64,000 nt of DNA from Lachnospiraceae bacterium 3-1 (lineage in GTDB: Bacteria; Bacillota; Clostridia; Lachnospirales; Lachnospiraceae), in NCBI GenBank assembly GCA_000403255.2, contig KE159571.1, positions 406,111 to 470,110 on the forward strand, read 5' to 3'. Shown here one piece after another: positions 36,675 to 45,352 of this stretch (within the stretch, counting starts at the first letter, position 1; each line of letters starts with the position of its first letter). A program made the position numbers and the translations under genes. Below the pieces are notes generated by a model, which saw nothing but the letters and a program-made list of their open reading frames with translations, was not told where the DNA came from and made no database searches.

Positions 36675-37401
36675 AGAATATAGATTGAACTGGACAGAAA
36701 AGCTATTGTCTTTGGCAATTGCGGTGAGCTTTGCAGGAGTGATAGCCTGGCTGTTTTACCGGAACAGATATGTTGTAATAGGAGCAGTATTTCTTTATCT
36801 TCCGGTAAAGAAAGCAGTTGGAAGCTATTTCTTTCGAAAGAGAAACAATGAGATGCTCACTCAATTTAAGGAAATGCTTCAGATGGCAGCAACGGCGCTG
36901 AAAGCAGGGTATGCTATGGAGAATGCATTTGTATGTGCCAGGGAGGAATTTGTAAGGTTATATGGTGAGAAAACAATTATGGCCAAGGAATTTGCCTATA
37001 TTAATCATCAGGCAGAATGGAATATAGCATTGGAATCTTTGCTGGAAGATTTGGCAGAGCGCAGCGGGATAGAAGAAATAAGAAACTTCTCCCAGGTATT
37101 TGGGTTTGCCAAACGAAGCGGTGGGGATTATATGAAAATATTTCAAAATACCGTGGATAAGATAAGTCAAAAGGCAGAGGTTAAACGTGAAATCGAAGTG
37201 GTGATTGCAGCAAAGAGGATGGAAATGAATATTATGAATCTGGTGCCTGTTGGAATTTTATTTTATGTGGGTATTACCTCGCCAGAATTTTTAGAGCCCT
37301 TGTATGGAAATTGGTTTGGTGCAGGAGTTATGACAATCTCTCTTGTTGTGTATGGATGCGCCATGAGAATTGGAGAAAAAATTGTAGACATTCAGGTCTA
37401 G
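36661..37401 (+). CDS. tadB: TadB-like pilus platform protein (T2SSF)
   Basis: A protein of 246 residues with two N-terminal helices (LLSLAIAVSFAGVIAWLF, VIGAVFLYLPV), a cytoplasmic GspF/T2SSF domain (EMLQMAATALKAGYAMENAF, then VFGFAKRSGGDYMKIF) and two C-terminal helices. It forms the inner-membrane platform with TadC. TTG 36661 has GGAGG six bases before it; the earlier ATG 36634 lacks a good site. It overlaps cpaF by 14 bp. Confidence 0.9.
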   Translation: MQNYKEYRLNWTEKLLSLAIAVSFAGVIAWLFYRNRYVVIGAVFLYLPVKKAVGSYFFRKRNNEMLTQFKEMLQMAATALKAGYAMENAFVCAREEFVRLYGEKTIMAKEFAYINHQAEWNIALESLLEDLAERSGIEEIRNFSQVFGFAKRSGGDYMKIFQNTVDKISQKAEVKREIEVVIAAKRMEMNIMNLVPVGILFYVGITSPEFLEPLYGNWFGAGVMTISLVVYGCAMRIGEKIVDIQV

Positions 37402-37413
37402 GAGGAAAGATTT

Positions 37414-38688
37414 ATGTACGGATATTTAGGGGGCGCATTTTTTTGCAGTCTCATTGCATGGTATTTGAAAAAGAAAGGATTTCGAAAAAGTATCTATGAA
37501 GCAGTTTTAATTCTGGGAACAGGCTTTTTCCTGGCTTTTCTTCTGTGGCAGGTAGATGAGAATTCTAAGAACCAGAGGAAAATTCTAAGGAATCCGCCAG
37601 GGCAGGGACAGGAAGAGAAGGACTATCTAGTAAATGCAGAGGGTATCTTAGAGCAATATCCCATGAGAATTCAGATTGAGGAGAAGAGATTAACAGAAAA
37701 TCAGAAAAAGGAGTATTTGGAAAAAGCGAAGCAGGAGTTGGAGCTATTGATTTTGGGTGAGAATGATTCTCTGGAACAGGTGGAGCAGTCTTTATATTTG
37801 CCAGAAGTTTTGCAGGAAGGGGCGGTAGAAGCAGAATATGGGTTTTCTGATTATGAGGTATTTGATGCCGAAGGTAATTTTGTGAAGGACCTTAAGGAGC
37901 CCGTTCTGGTAGAAGTAACAGCAGAATTGAGCTGTCAGGAAGAAAGATGTCTGTATACATTTTTTGTTCGGGCAGTACCGAGAAAAAAGACAGAGCAAGA
38001 GTTATTTGCAGATAAATTAAAGGGAGCATTGATTCAGGAAAACAGAAAAATGGGAAAGGAATCTGTGGAACTTCCAGAAGAATTGGAAGGGAGAAAAATA
38101 AGCTGGGATGAGCAAAAAGAAAATAGAAGCTTAGTTGGCTTATTTCTTGGGGCGGCAGGTGCAGCAGGAATTATCCTGGCAGAAAAAGAGAGGGAAAAGA
38201 ACAAGGAAAGGAAGCGTCATAGGCAGATGCTGCTGGATTATCCGGAAATTGTCAGTACATTGTCCTTGTTATTGGGGGCAGGTATGAATCTAACATATGC
38301 ATGGGAAAAGATCGCTGCCAGTTACCAGAAACGAAGAGAGAATCAAGAAATGGAAAGTCGTGAAGCATATGATCAAATGGTAACAACAATCCATGAAATT
38401 CAGGAAGGAGTAGGAGAATTGCAAGCATTTGAGAATTTTGGGGAACGATGTGAAATCAGTGTTTACCGTAAATTATCATCTTTAATTGTTCAGAATATCC
38501 GCAGAGGCGCAAAAGGAATGCAGAGACTGCTGGAAGAGGAGGCGTGGGAAGCTTTTGAGCAAAGGAAGGCACAGGCTAGAAAAGCTGGAGAGGAGGCAAG
38601 TACAAAGCTTCTGCTTCCTATGGGAATGATGCTTGTGATTGTTCTGGTTATTCTGGTGGTTCCGGCAGGGTTATCAATTAATGTTTAG
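37414..38688 (+). CDS. tadC: TadC-like platform protein with extra exported domain
   Basis: A 424-residue protein, longer than typical TadC. Two helices at the N-terminus (about residues 3-18 and 27-46) are followed by a hydrophilic region of about 195 residues. This region is probably outside the membrane (EKAKQELELLILGENDSLEQ, LVEVTAELSCQEERCLYTF, with two cysteines). A third helix (LVGLFLGAAGAAGIILA, about 246) follows, then a T2SSF-like domain (LDYPEIVSTLSLLLGAGMNL), and a final helix. The inserted domain is unusual and may sense or contact the pilus or cell wall. It sits 12 bp after tadB. Confidence 0.85.
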   Translation: MYGYLGGAFFCSLIAWYLKKKGFRKSIYEAVLILGTGFFLAFLLWQVDENSKNQRKILRNPPGQGQEEKDYLVNAEGILEQYPMRIQIEEKRLTENQKKEYLEKAKQELELLILGENDSLEQVEQSLYLPEVLQEGAVEAEYGFSDYEVFDAEGNFVKDLKEPVLVEVTAELSCQEERCLYTFFVRAVPRKKTEQELFADKLKGALIQENRKMGKESVELPEELEGRKISWDEQKENRSLVGLFLGAAGAAGIILAEKEREKNKERKRHRQMLLDYPEIVSTLSLLLGAGMNLTYAWEKIAASYQKRRENQEMESREAYDQMVTTIHEIQEGVGELQAFENFGERCEISVYRKLSSLIVQNIRRGAKGMQRLLEEEAWEAFEQRKAQARKAGEEASTKLLLPMGMMLVIVLVILVVPAGLSINV

Positions 38689-38714
38689 AAAGGTTTTAAG
38701 TAGGAGGATACGAT

Positions 38715-38882
38715 ATGAAGGAATTTCAAAGATTTTTGCAGGAAGAAGATGGAATGGGAGTTGTAGAGGTGATTTTAATTGTAGTTGTTTTAATCAGTCT
38801 GGTGGCATTGTTTAAAACGCAGATTACAGAGCTGGTTACGACAGTATTGAAAAAGGTAACGAGGAATGCGAAAAAAATTTGA
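38715..38882 (+). CDS. flp: Flp1-type IVb pilin
   Basis: A 55-residue prepilin, short but with a clear layout: leader MKEFQRFLQEEDG, then the hydrophobic helix MGVVEVILIVVVLISLVALF. Cleavage after Gly13 would leave Glu at mature position 5, as in type IV pilins. It would be processed by an A24 peptidase of this operon and form the pilus. ATG 38715 follows TAGGAGG. The stop overlaps the DUF5702 gene start by 17 bp. Confidence 0.88.
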   Translation: MKEFQRFLQEEDGMGVVEVILIVVVLISLVALFKTQITELVTTVLKKVTRNAKKI

Positions 38883-40413
38883 GTTTGGAATAGAGAAACA
38901 ATCTGGTAATATTACTTTATTTTTGGCGTTGGTTTTGACCCTTATTTTTTCCCTGCTTTTTTCCTTACTGGAGGCTTCTAGAATAGAAGGACTTGCAGCT
39001 CTTGCCAAGCGTAATTTACAGCTTAGACTGGAATCCACATTTGGATGGTATCATCTACCTCTTTGGGAAAATTATGGTTTGCTGTTCTTAGATGGAAGTA
39101 ATGAAGAGGGCAGATTTGATGTGTCCATGCTGGAAGGACGCATGATGGAGGAAGATGCATTGGAACAAAGAGGCGCAAGTTTTTATCAGATGGCCTTAAA
39201 GGATATGGAAATCAGCGGATACTTGTTGGCGACGGATGAAAAAGGGACGGTATTCCAGGCACAGGCATGTAAAGCAGCAAAAGAACAAATTGGGGCAGAT
39301 ATACTAGAAGAAATCAGTGAGCAAACCAGAAAGGGAAAAGAATTGATCAATGATAGAAAGAAAAACCAGGAAAAATGGAATCTGGCCAAGGATGCAGCAG
39401 CATCAGCAGAAGCAATAGAAGCACAGGGGGAAAGCCAAAAAGAAGTAGTAAAAGAAAAGCAAGACAGCGAATGGAAACAGGAGGAAACAGGTTCTGTCCA
39501 GACCGAAAAAGAGTTGCCAGAAAATCCTATGGATGTTGTCAATATGTGGAAAAGCTCTCCTATCCTGGCAATGGTTGTGGAAAATCCGTCTCAGATTTCT
39601 AGTAAGACGGTTTCTAATGAAGATAATCTCGAGGAACGGAAAAAGGAGGTTGGTAATCTTACTGGATTAAAAAAAGAAGTGTTAGACAAATTGTGGTTTA
39701 TCCAATACTTAAACTATTATTTTTCCTGCCAGAATGGGGCGGGAGAAGGGGGAAGCAAGACACATGCCCTGGATTATGAGCTGGAATATTGTATTGGTGG
39801 AAAGTCAAGCGATCAGGAGAATTTGGAGCGGACCGTAAAAGAGCTTTTGCTGCTTCGAGAAGCAGGGAACTTTACAACGATTATGCAGGATAGTAAAAAG
39901 CAGGCCTTGGCATTGGAAATGGCTATAACAGCAGTAGGGTTTACTGGCATTGCTCCTCTGATACAGGCGGTACAGATAGGGATACTGCTGGCATGGAGCT
40001 ATATAGAGAGTGTTTTGGATGTGCGGTGTCTGTTGGCAGGTGGTAAGGTTCCATTGGTGAAGACTGTATCAGAATGGAAAAGCGATATATTCTCTGGAAA
40101 GAAAGCCTTAGAAGAGAAAACAGAGAAACCAAAAGATGACAGAGGATTGACATATCGGGAATATCTACAAATTTTGTTGCTTACGGTAAAACAAGAAAGG
40201 CTGGCATATCGAGCCATGGATATTATGGAAAAAAATACGAGAATGGTTTCTGGAGAGGAGCATTTTTCCATGGATCATTTGATACAAGGAATAGAGGCCA
40301 AGGCTCTATATGGAGCAAATTCTTTGTTTTTGGCCTTTGTGCCTGGTGTAAACATAAAAGATGGAGGGTATGAGTTTCACAGCAGAAGGCAATTTTATTA
40401 TTCTTGTCAATAA
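38866..40413 (+). CDS. DUF5702 protein (TadG-like minor pilus component)
   Basis: A 515-residue exported protein with a pilin-like N-terminal helix (SGNITLFLALVLTLIFSLLF followed by SLLEASRIEG) and a large external domain containing a coiled-coil, Lys/Glu-rich region (about residues 150-230). It belongs to the DUF5702 family, found in clostridial Tad operons, where it occupies the place of TadG. A second hydrophobic stretch (ALEMAITAVGFTGIAPLIQA, about 350) may contact the membrane. Probably a tip or assembly protein. Confidence 0.82.
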   Translation: MRKKFEFGIEKQSGNITLFLALVLTLIFSLLFSLLEASRIEGLAALAKRNLQLRLESTFGWYHLPLWENYGLLFLDGSNEEGRFDVSMLEGRMMEEDALEQRGASFYQMALKDMEISGYLLATDEKGTVFQAQACKAAKEQIGADILEEISEQTRKGKELINDRKKNQEKWNLAKDAAASAEAIEAQGESQKEVVKEKQDSEWKQEETGSVQTEKELPENPMDVVNMWKSSPILAMVVENPSQISSKTVSNEDNLEERKKEVGNLTGLKKEVLDKLWFIQYLNYYFSCQNGAGEGGSKTHALDYELEYCIGGKSSDQENLERTVKELLLLREAGNFTTIMQDSKKQALALEMAITAVGFTGIAPLIQAVQIGILLAWSYIESVLDVRCLLAGGKVPLVKTVSEWKSDIFSGKKALEEKTEKPKDDRGLTYREYLQILLLTVKQERLAYRAMDIMEKNTRMVSGEEHFSMDHLIQGIEAKALYGANSLFLAFVPGVNIKDGGYEFHSRRQFYYSCQ

Positions 40414-40458
40414 CGGGAAGAAATTATCATCTGCATATGCTTTGTGTGGAACATGGTT

Positions 40459-40597
40459 CTGGAAGGAGGAGATGGAAAAGTGCCTTTGATAACAAGAAAG
40501 GAAAGCGAAAAGTTCTCTCTCAGACATTATAATTGCAAAGAAAAAAGTTATGGGATATGTTTCCCGCCAAAGGCACTTTTCCATCCCTTCCTTCCAG
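40459..40597. repeat. 30-bp inverted repeat over the start of the TadE gene
   Basis: The left arm 40459-40488 and the right arm 40568-40597 match 28 of 30 bases as inverted copies, with 79 bases between. The left arm contains the AAGGAGG ribosome site and the likely GTG start. The right arm carries a similar GGAAGGAAGGGATGG on the other strand. It can fold as RNA to hide the ribosome site, or act as ends of an invertible segment. Confidence 0.85.
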
Positions 40598-41307
40598 GAA
40601 GTTTGACGGTAGAGGCGGCTTTGGCGCTTCCAGTATTTCTTTTTGCAATGATAATGATTTTATATTTATTTCGAATGATGCAGGTGCAGTATATCGTAGG
40701 AAACTCTTTGGATCAGGCAGTGGCGGAGGTTTCTTTGATGAGTACAGTTTCTGAAAAACAGGCAGAAAATTTGACGAAAGCAGCCTTTTATAAGGAACTG
40801 GTAAAACAGAAGTGTCCCATCTCCCAAATACAGCATGGAATTGCAGGGTTTTCCTGGAAAGGAACCAGGGTGGGGTCTGATGATATTGATATGCTGGTTA
40901 CCTATTGCATTCCGTTTCCATTGCAGTTTTTTGGAAGAAAAAATATGGAGCTTTCAGATGGGTGCAGAATGCATCGATGGAAGGGAAAACAGGAAATCAC
41001 TGCTGAAAGCCAAGAGGGAGAATGGGTTTATATTACTCCCAATGAAAGTGTATTTCATGTGAGTCGAGACTGTACGCATTTAAAACTTTCCATTCAAACA
41101 GTATCCATAAAAAAAGCAAAAGAAAAGAGTTATGATTCCTGTGGACATTGCGTGGGAGAAAAGAAAACAGGAACAGTGGTATACATTACGAATACTGGTT
41201 CCTGTTACCACAGGGAGATCAATTGCAGTGGTTTGAAAAGAACAATATATATGATATTAAGAAAAAATGTGAAAAATAAAAAACCCTGCTCTAGATGTGG
41301 AGGGTAG
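40480..41307 (+). CDS. TadE-like protein with two Ada-type zinc-ribbon repeats
   Basis: A protein of 275 residues. After a basic N-terminus comes a TadE pseudopilin helix (PGSLTVEAALALPVFLFAMI, about residues 38-60), then an external domain, then two repeats of about 42 residues. Repeat 1 has VYITPNESVFHVSRDC and SCGHC. Repeat 2 has VYITNTGSCYHREINC and CSRC. Each shows His-x(4)-Cys and CxxC, an Ada-like or ComEC-tail-like metal site. GTG 40480 follows AAGGAGG by 10 bases; ATG 40453 is the alternative. The start lies inside a long inverted repeat. Confidence 0.82.
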   Translation: MPLITRKESEKFSLRHYNCKEKSYGICFPPKALFHPFLPGSLTVEAALALPVFLFAMIMILYLFRMMQVQYIVGNSLDQAVAEVSLMSTVSEKQAENLTKAAFYKELVKQKCPISQIQHGIAGFSWKGTRVGSDDIDMLVTYCIPFPLQFFGRKNMELSDGCRMHRWKGKQEITAESQEGEWVYITPNESVFHVSRDCTHLKLSIQTVSIKKAKEKSYDSCGHCVGEKKTGTVVYITNTGSCYHREINCSGLKRTIYMILRKNVKNKKPCSRCGG

Positions 41308-41376
41308 TGGTAAACAGAAATAAAGAGAGTACTTAGGGAATAAAAAGTCCTGGCTTTGGATAGGAAGGGAGATAGT

Positions 41377-41799
41377 ATGCAGAAGTATGTATTGTTAGGG
41401 TTGCTGAGTTTGTGTAGCTGGGAGGATATTAGAAAGAAGAAACTGACGGTTATTTATATTCTGTTGTTCGGGATTGGTGGGGTGCTGTTTCATCTGTTTC
41501 GTCCAGTATGCTCCATTTACAGTATATTGTGGGGAATTATGTTGGGTGTGGCAATGATGTTTGCAAGCTGGTGTACACGAGGAAGGATAGGCTTGGGAGA
41601 TGGAATTCTCTTAGTAGTAACGGGAGTGTACTTAGGTGGAATGGGAAATTTGGAACTGCTTTTTACAGGATTGTTGCTGGTAGCCTGTTGGTCACTGGGG
41701 ATGGTTGTATTGGGTAAGAAAAAGGGAAAGGAAGAAATTGCATTTGTTCCATTTTTGCTGGCAGCTTATTTAACTATGTTGGCTGGGTGGCAGATATGA
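41377..41799 (+). CDS. Second A24 prepilin peptidase
   Basis: A 140-residue membrane protein with a first catalytic Asp in CSWEDIRKKKL and a second in GLGDGILL, and about five helices. It is short and shares the A24 peptidase pattern with the first gene of the operon. It may process a different prepilin (TadE-like) than TadV does. ATG 41377 follows AAGGGAG; the longer frame from 41356 has no better site. Its stop overlaps the next ATG (ATGA). Confidence 0.85.
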   Translation: MQKYVLLGLLSLCSWEDIRKKKLTVIYILLFGIGGVLFHLFRPVCSIYSILWGIMLGVAMMFASWCTRGRIGLGDGILLVVTGVYLGGMGNLELLFTGLLLVACWSLGMVVLGKKKGKEEIAFVPFLLAAYLTMLAGWQI

Positions 41800-41999
41800 A
41801 GGACTGGAAGGTTAGGGGGAGTCTTACTGTGGAAGCGGCTTTTGTAATTCCTTTGGTTCTGCTTTGTATTTTATTGGTTTTGAATCAAGGATTGGAACTG
41901 TATGAGGAAGTGATAGAGACCGTAAAAAAGCAGGAAATGTGGGAAGAATTTAATCCAGCAGACAGATTTCGTAAATTGGAATTGTTTCTTGCACATTAA
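41796..41999 (+). CDS. Small TadE-like pseudopilin
   Basis: A 67-residue protein with the same leader pattern as the larger TadE (RGSLTVEAAFVIPLVLLCIL), followed by a short acidic helix (EEVIETVKKQEMWEEF). The identical SLTVEAA core suggests processing by the same peptidase. It lies directly behind the second peptidase by ATGA overlap and is probably a minor pilus subunit. Confidence 0.78.
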   Translation: MKDWKVRGSLTVEAAFVIPLVLLCILLVLNQGLELYEEVIETVKKQEMWEEFNPADRFRKLELFLAH

Positions 42000-42063
42000 A
42001 TTGATATTTTATAAGCTTCGCAATTATCACATGGTTGATACGTTAGAAAGGAATAGAGAAAAT

Positions 42064-43278
42064 ATGGAAGTAACGTACAGAAGGAATCTGCATAAAAGCT
42101 ATATGTGTATTCAGGAACAGGAAGAAGATAAGGAAGCGTATGAGCTGCATATGCTAGAGAATGTTCGGGTGCCGTATTTACTAAGAATGGAAATAATTGT
42201 GACAGAAGGAAGAAAACAGTATTGGTATGATATCAGTGGGAAGCAGCAATTAGAAGACTATTTGTCTGGTAAAAAGATGGATTACGGAATATTGTGGAAC
42301 TTATTGTATACGATTCGGGAATTGTGTTTTGTGCTGCCAGAGTATTTGCTGCGAGAAAACGGGATTTGCCTTGCGTCAGAATATATTTATATAAATCTGG
42401 AGAATGAAGGTTTATATTTTACATACCTTCCTTTTTGGAACCAAAATCTTCCAGAAGCATTTGAGCATTATATGGAACAAATACTTAGAAAGATAGATCA
42501 TCAGGATTCGGCGGCAACAGAACTGGGATATCAGGTTTATCAAAGATGTATGGTAAAAAACGCTGATATACAGGGAATCTTGCAAAGTGTTATCAAAAAA
42601 GAAAAGGAGGATCAACCAGAAAAAGAAATAATAAAAACAATAGATACAGAGTTAAAAGAGATTAGTTATGGAGACGTAGAGGAAGAAAAGAAGTATTTTG
42701 ATTTCAGCAAATACTGTCTAAAAAAGGCGCCTTGGATTTTTGAGTTTTTATCAAATTTCAGAGAAAAGAATTTGGAAGAAGAGAATAAAAAAGAAAATAG
42801 TGTAAAAGAAAATAGCTTAAAGGAAAAGGTTTTGAAAAAGAAATTTCTAAGAAAGAGACATTTGACTGAAATACCCAAAAAAAAGGTGGCGGAAAAGGAG
42901 GAATTCACAGAAGAAAAAGAGGAATTCACAGCAGGAAAAGAACCAATACACCCAACGGAAATTCTGGGAGTGTGCAGTCAGGAACTGAAAGGGAAATTAA
43001 TATATCAAGGAATGCATAACTGTGAGGATATTTGGGTAGAGGGAGAAACGTTTTTGCTGGGAAAAAACAGACAGCAGGCGAATGGGATTATTGAGGCAGA
43101 AGGGATCAGCAGGTTGCATGCGAGAATCAGCAGACAGGAGGGGATATATTATCTGGAGGATTTGAACTCTACCAATGGGACTTATTTGAACGGGGAACCT
43201 GTGGAGTATCACCAGAAAAAGAAATTGTGTAAGGGAGATTACATTCAGTTTGCAGCAGAGGAATTTCTATTTTCTTAG
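42064..43278 (+). CDS. DUF6382-FHA domain protein
   Basis: A protein of 404 residues. The N-terminal region (about 1-190) matches the DUF6382 type found with Tad operons (LWNLLYTIRELCFVLPEYLL, YIYINLENEGLYF). A charged Lys/Glu linker with repeats (KENSVKENSLKEKVLKKK) follows. The C-terminal FHA domain has LLGKNRQQANGIIE, GISRLHARIS and DLNSTNGTYLNG. FHA domains bind phosphothreonine, so it may couple a Ser/Thr kinase signal to pilus assembly. ATG 42064 is preceded by AAAGGA; the frame from 41989 overlaps the TadE gene and lacks a ribosome site. Confidence 0.85.
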   Translation: MEVTYRRNLHKSYMCIQEQEEDKEAYELHMLENVRVPYLLRMEIIVTEGRKQYWYDISGKQQLEDYLSGKKMDYGILWNLLYTIRELCFVLPEYLLRENGICLASEYIYINLENEGLYFTYLPFWNQNLPEAFEHYMEQILRKIDHQDSAATELGYQVYQRCMVKNADIQGILQSVIKKEKEDQPEKEIIKTIDTELKEISYGDVEEEKKYFDFSKYCLKKAPWIFEFLSNFREKNLEEENKKENSVKENSLKEKVLKKKFLRKRHLTEIPKKKVAEKEEFTEEKEEFTAGKEPIHPTEILGVCSQELKGKLIYQGMHNCEDIWVEGETFLLGKNRQQANGIIEAEGISRLHARISRQEGIYYLEDLNSTNGTYLNGEPVEYHQKKKLCKGDYIQFAAEEFLFS

Positions 43279-44074
43279 GATAAGGATGTATTCTTTACCG
43301 CATGTTCCTCTTGGGACCAGCCAAGAAATGTATATCCTTCCCTCACAGGCGTTATGGAAGAAACTGTTAACTCTTCCCCGTGAGTCTTGGTTTGAGGCTG
43401 CGGGCCGCCAGTACCTCCATTTTCCTTATAAGTAATCGTATATGTGTGGGGCTTCCAGACCGCATATAGGGTTAGAGGGGCATTGGTTTGGTAGACGTCC
43501 CCACCCTCCCAGACAACTGTATCTGCAGCCGCATCTGTATCCCATCCAAGGAAATCGTATCCGTCCCTGCTTGGAATCTCCTTTCGGATAGTATAATTTG
43601 TACCATATGATTTTTTTCTGTTCGGGAGTTGGTGGATTGGTCATTGTAATGGTAGACCACATCCCATTGTTCTTTTTCTCACACTGCCACTAGGTAATCA
43701 GTTTCCTTGTTATTCAAATAGACAGCTTGTCCATTTTTATAAGAGACAGACAGCCCATACAAAGTGGATGATACCCCTTGTGTTAGGTCATCATCATACA
43801 TGCCAGCCCATCCTTTAAAAATATGGCCAGTTTTTACAGGCGCTTTGCTGGAAGTAATGTTAATGGCAACGTAATTGAGACCTCCTGTGGAGGCTGTGGT
43901 CTCCCTGGTTTGGAAATACCGCTCTGATCCATCTGAAAACTCCCCACCGTTTGCGCACATTACAAGGGTGGCGCTGATTTTCCATTCTGCCGCCAGTACA
44001 TCTATGGGTAGGAATGACATAGCTACCATTGCTGCAACAAAAAAAGAGAAAAGGCGTCTTCTTATTTTCCTCAA
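43275..44074 (-). pseudogene. Secreted InlB-type B-repeat (Flg_new) surface protein, decayed
   Basis: The N-terminus starts with TTG after AAGGAGAG and has a signal peptide (RRLFSFFVAAMVAMSFL, then DVLAAEW). It then runs to a TGA that stands where Trp is expected (YLVAV, stop, EKEQWDVVYHYN). A frame change follows near 43600. The rest reads IPSRDGYDFLGWDTDAAADT and VREGYTFLGWSQEEHA, the GYxFLGW pattern of B repeats, and ends at 43275, overlapping the FHA gene end. The sequence is richer in G and C than its neighbours. It is a truncated dead copy of a large cell-surface protein. Confidence 0.8.
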
Positions 44075-44282
44075 AATATCACTCTCCTTACAGTGCCAAT
44101 AGGCAAAACGTATAGAAAACAGTCATCAATGTTAAGTTTCTTATGTTAAATATAACTTGCCATATTTTTTTTGTCAATGACAAGAAAGGTTCAGTAGTTT
44201 CCAGTAATCAAGCGTCATATACAAATGAAAAGAAAACAAGCTTCAGTGGTAAAAGGTAACAGTCGTTGAAAATGCTGGGTGG

Positions 44283-44311
44283 TTGACTTTGCAGTTAAAA
44301 ATTTATATACT
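44283..44311 (+). promoter_or_regulatory. Sigma-A promoter
   Basis: TTGACT and TATACT separated by 17 bases, 31 bases before the flavodoxin-SCP2 start. Confidence 0.8.
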
Positions 44312-44342
44312 AAAGACATTGATAAATTTGGAGGCGTTAGTT

Positions 44343-45335
44343 ATGAAAGTAAATATTTATTATGGAGGACGGGGATTACTGGATGATCCAACCTTATACG
44401 TTATTGATAAAATGCAGGAAGTATTGGTAGAGCTTCGCGTAACAGTGGAACGTTATAATATTTATGAGCACAAGAACAGCATTTCTACATTACCTCAGAC
44501 GATTAAAGATGCCGATGGTATTATTTTGGCAACAACTGTGGAATGGCTGGGAATTGGTGGTTATATGCAGCAATTTTTAGATGCTTGTTGGTTGTATGGA
44601 GATAAGGAGAAGATTGCAGCTACCTATATGCAGCCAGTGGTAATGTCCACTACATATGGCGAACGGGAAGGAGAAATCACCCTTGCAGGAGCATGGGAAA
44701 TATTAGGCGGGCTTCCATGTAACGGTTTGTGCGGTTATGTTGAGGATTTGATTTCCTTTGAGATGAATCGGGATTATACAGTGCTGATTGAGAAAAAAGC
44801 AGAAAATCTTTATCGCACGATTTCACAAAAGTTAAAGAGTCTTCCCAACAGTAACCAGGCGGTAAAGCAATCTGTTTTGAGGCCTCAGCAGTTGGAGCTT
44901 ACACCGCAGGAGAGTGAACAGTTATCAAAATACGTGTCGGATGATGTGTATGTGAAGAAACAGAAGGAAGATATTGAGGAGTTGAGCAGCATGTTTAAGG
45001 ATATGCTGGGACAGAGTGAAGAAAGTGAGGAAATGGCGTATCTGATAGAGCTGGAAGCCCATTTTGTACCCCAGGAAGATTTTTCAGCTACGTATCTGTT
45101 TATGATTGATGGGAAGAAGAAGCCTTTGACCATTGAAGTGAACAATGATGAACTTCAGGTGCATTATGGACAAGGGGAAAAGATTGATGTTTACACAAAG
45201 CTCAATACCAGTGTTATGGATAATATTGTTCAGGGAAGAATGAGTTTCCAAAGAGCTTTCATGACAGGAGAAATGACAGCGAAAGGCAATTTTAAGACGT
45301 TGAAAATGTTGGATCAGATATTTATTTTTAGTTAA
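44343..45335 (+). CDS. Flavodoxin-like domain fused to SCP2 sterol-carrier domain
   Basis: A 330-residue two-domain protein. Residues 1-180 are flavodoxin or NADPH-FMN-reductase-like (MKVNIYYGGRGLLDDPTLY, DADGIILATTVEWLGIGGYM, PVVMSTTYGEREGE). After a linker of about 50 residues the C-terminus (about 230-330) is an SCP2-type lipid-binding fold (ATYLFMIDGKKKPLTIEV, MDNIVQGRMSFQRAFMTGEM). SCP2 domains bind hydrophobic ligands, so it may reduce or carry a lipid-like molecule. ATG 44343 follows GGAGG. It is 17 bp before the HIT gene. Confidence 0.82.
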   Translation: MKVNIYYGGRGLLDDPTLYVIDKMQEVLVELRVTVERYNIYEHKNSISTLPQTIKDADGIILATTVEWLGIGGYMQQFLDACWLYGDKEKIAATYMQPVVMSTTYGEREGEITLAGAWEILGGLPCNGLCGYVEDLISFEMNRDYTVLIEKKAENLYRTISQKLKSLPNSNQAVKQSVLRPQQLELTPQESEQLSKYVSDDVYVKKQKEDIEELSSMFKDMLGQSEESEEMAYLIELEAHFVPQEDFSATYLFMIDGKKKPLTIEVNNDELQVHYGQGEKIDVYTKLNTSVMDNIVQGRMSFQRAFMTGEMTAKGNFKTLKMLDQIFIFS

Positions 45336-45352
45336 TGCTAAGGAGGTTTGAA

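Noticed and set aside
44283-44342. Longer N-terminus for the flavodoxin-SCP2 protein starting at TTG 44283
   Set aside because: That TTG is the -35 box of a clear promoter; the ribosome site precedes ATG 44343.
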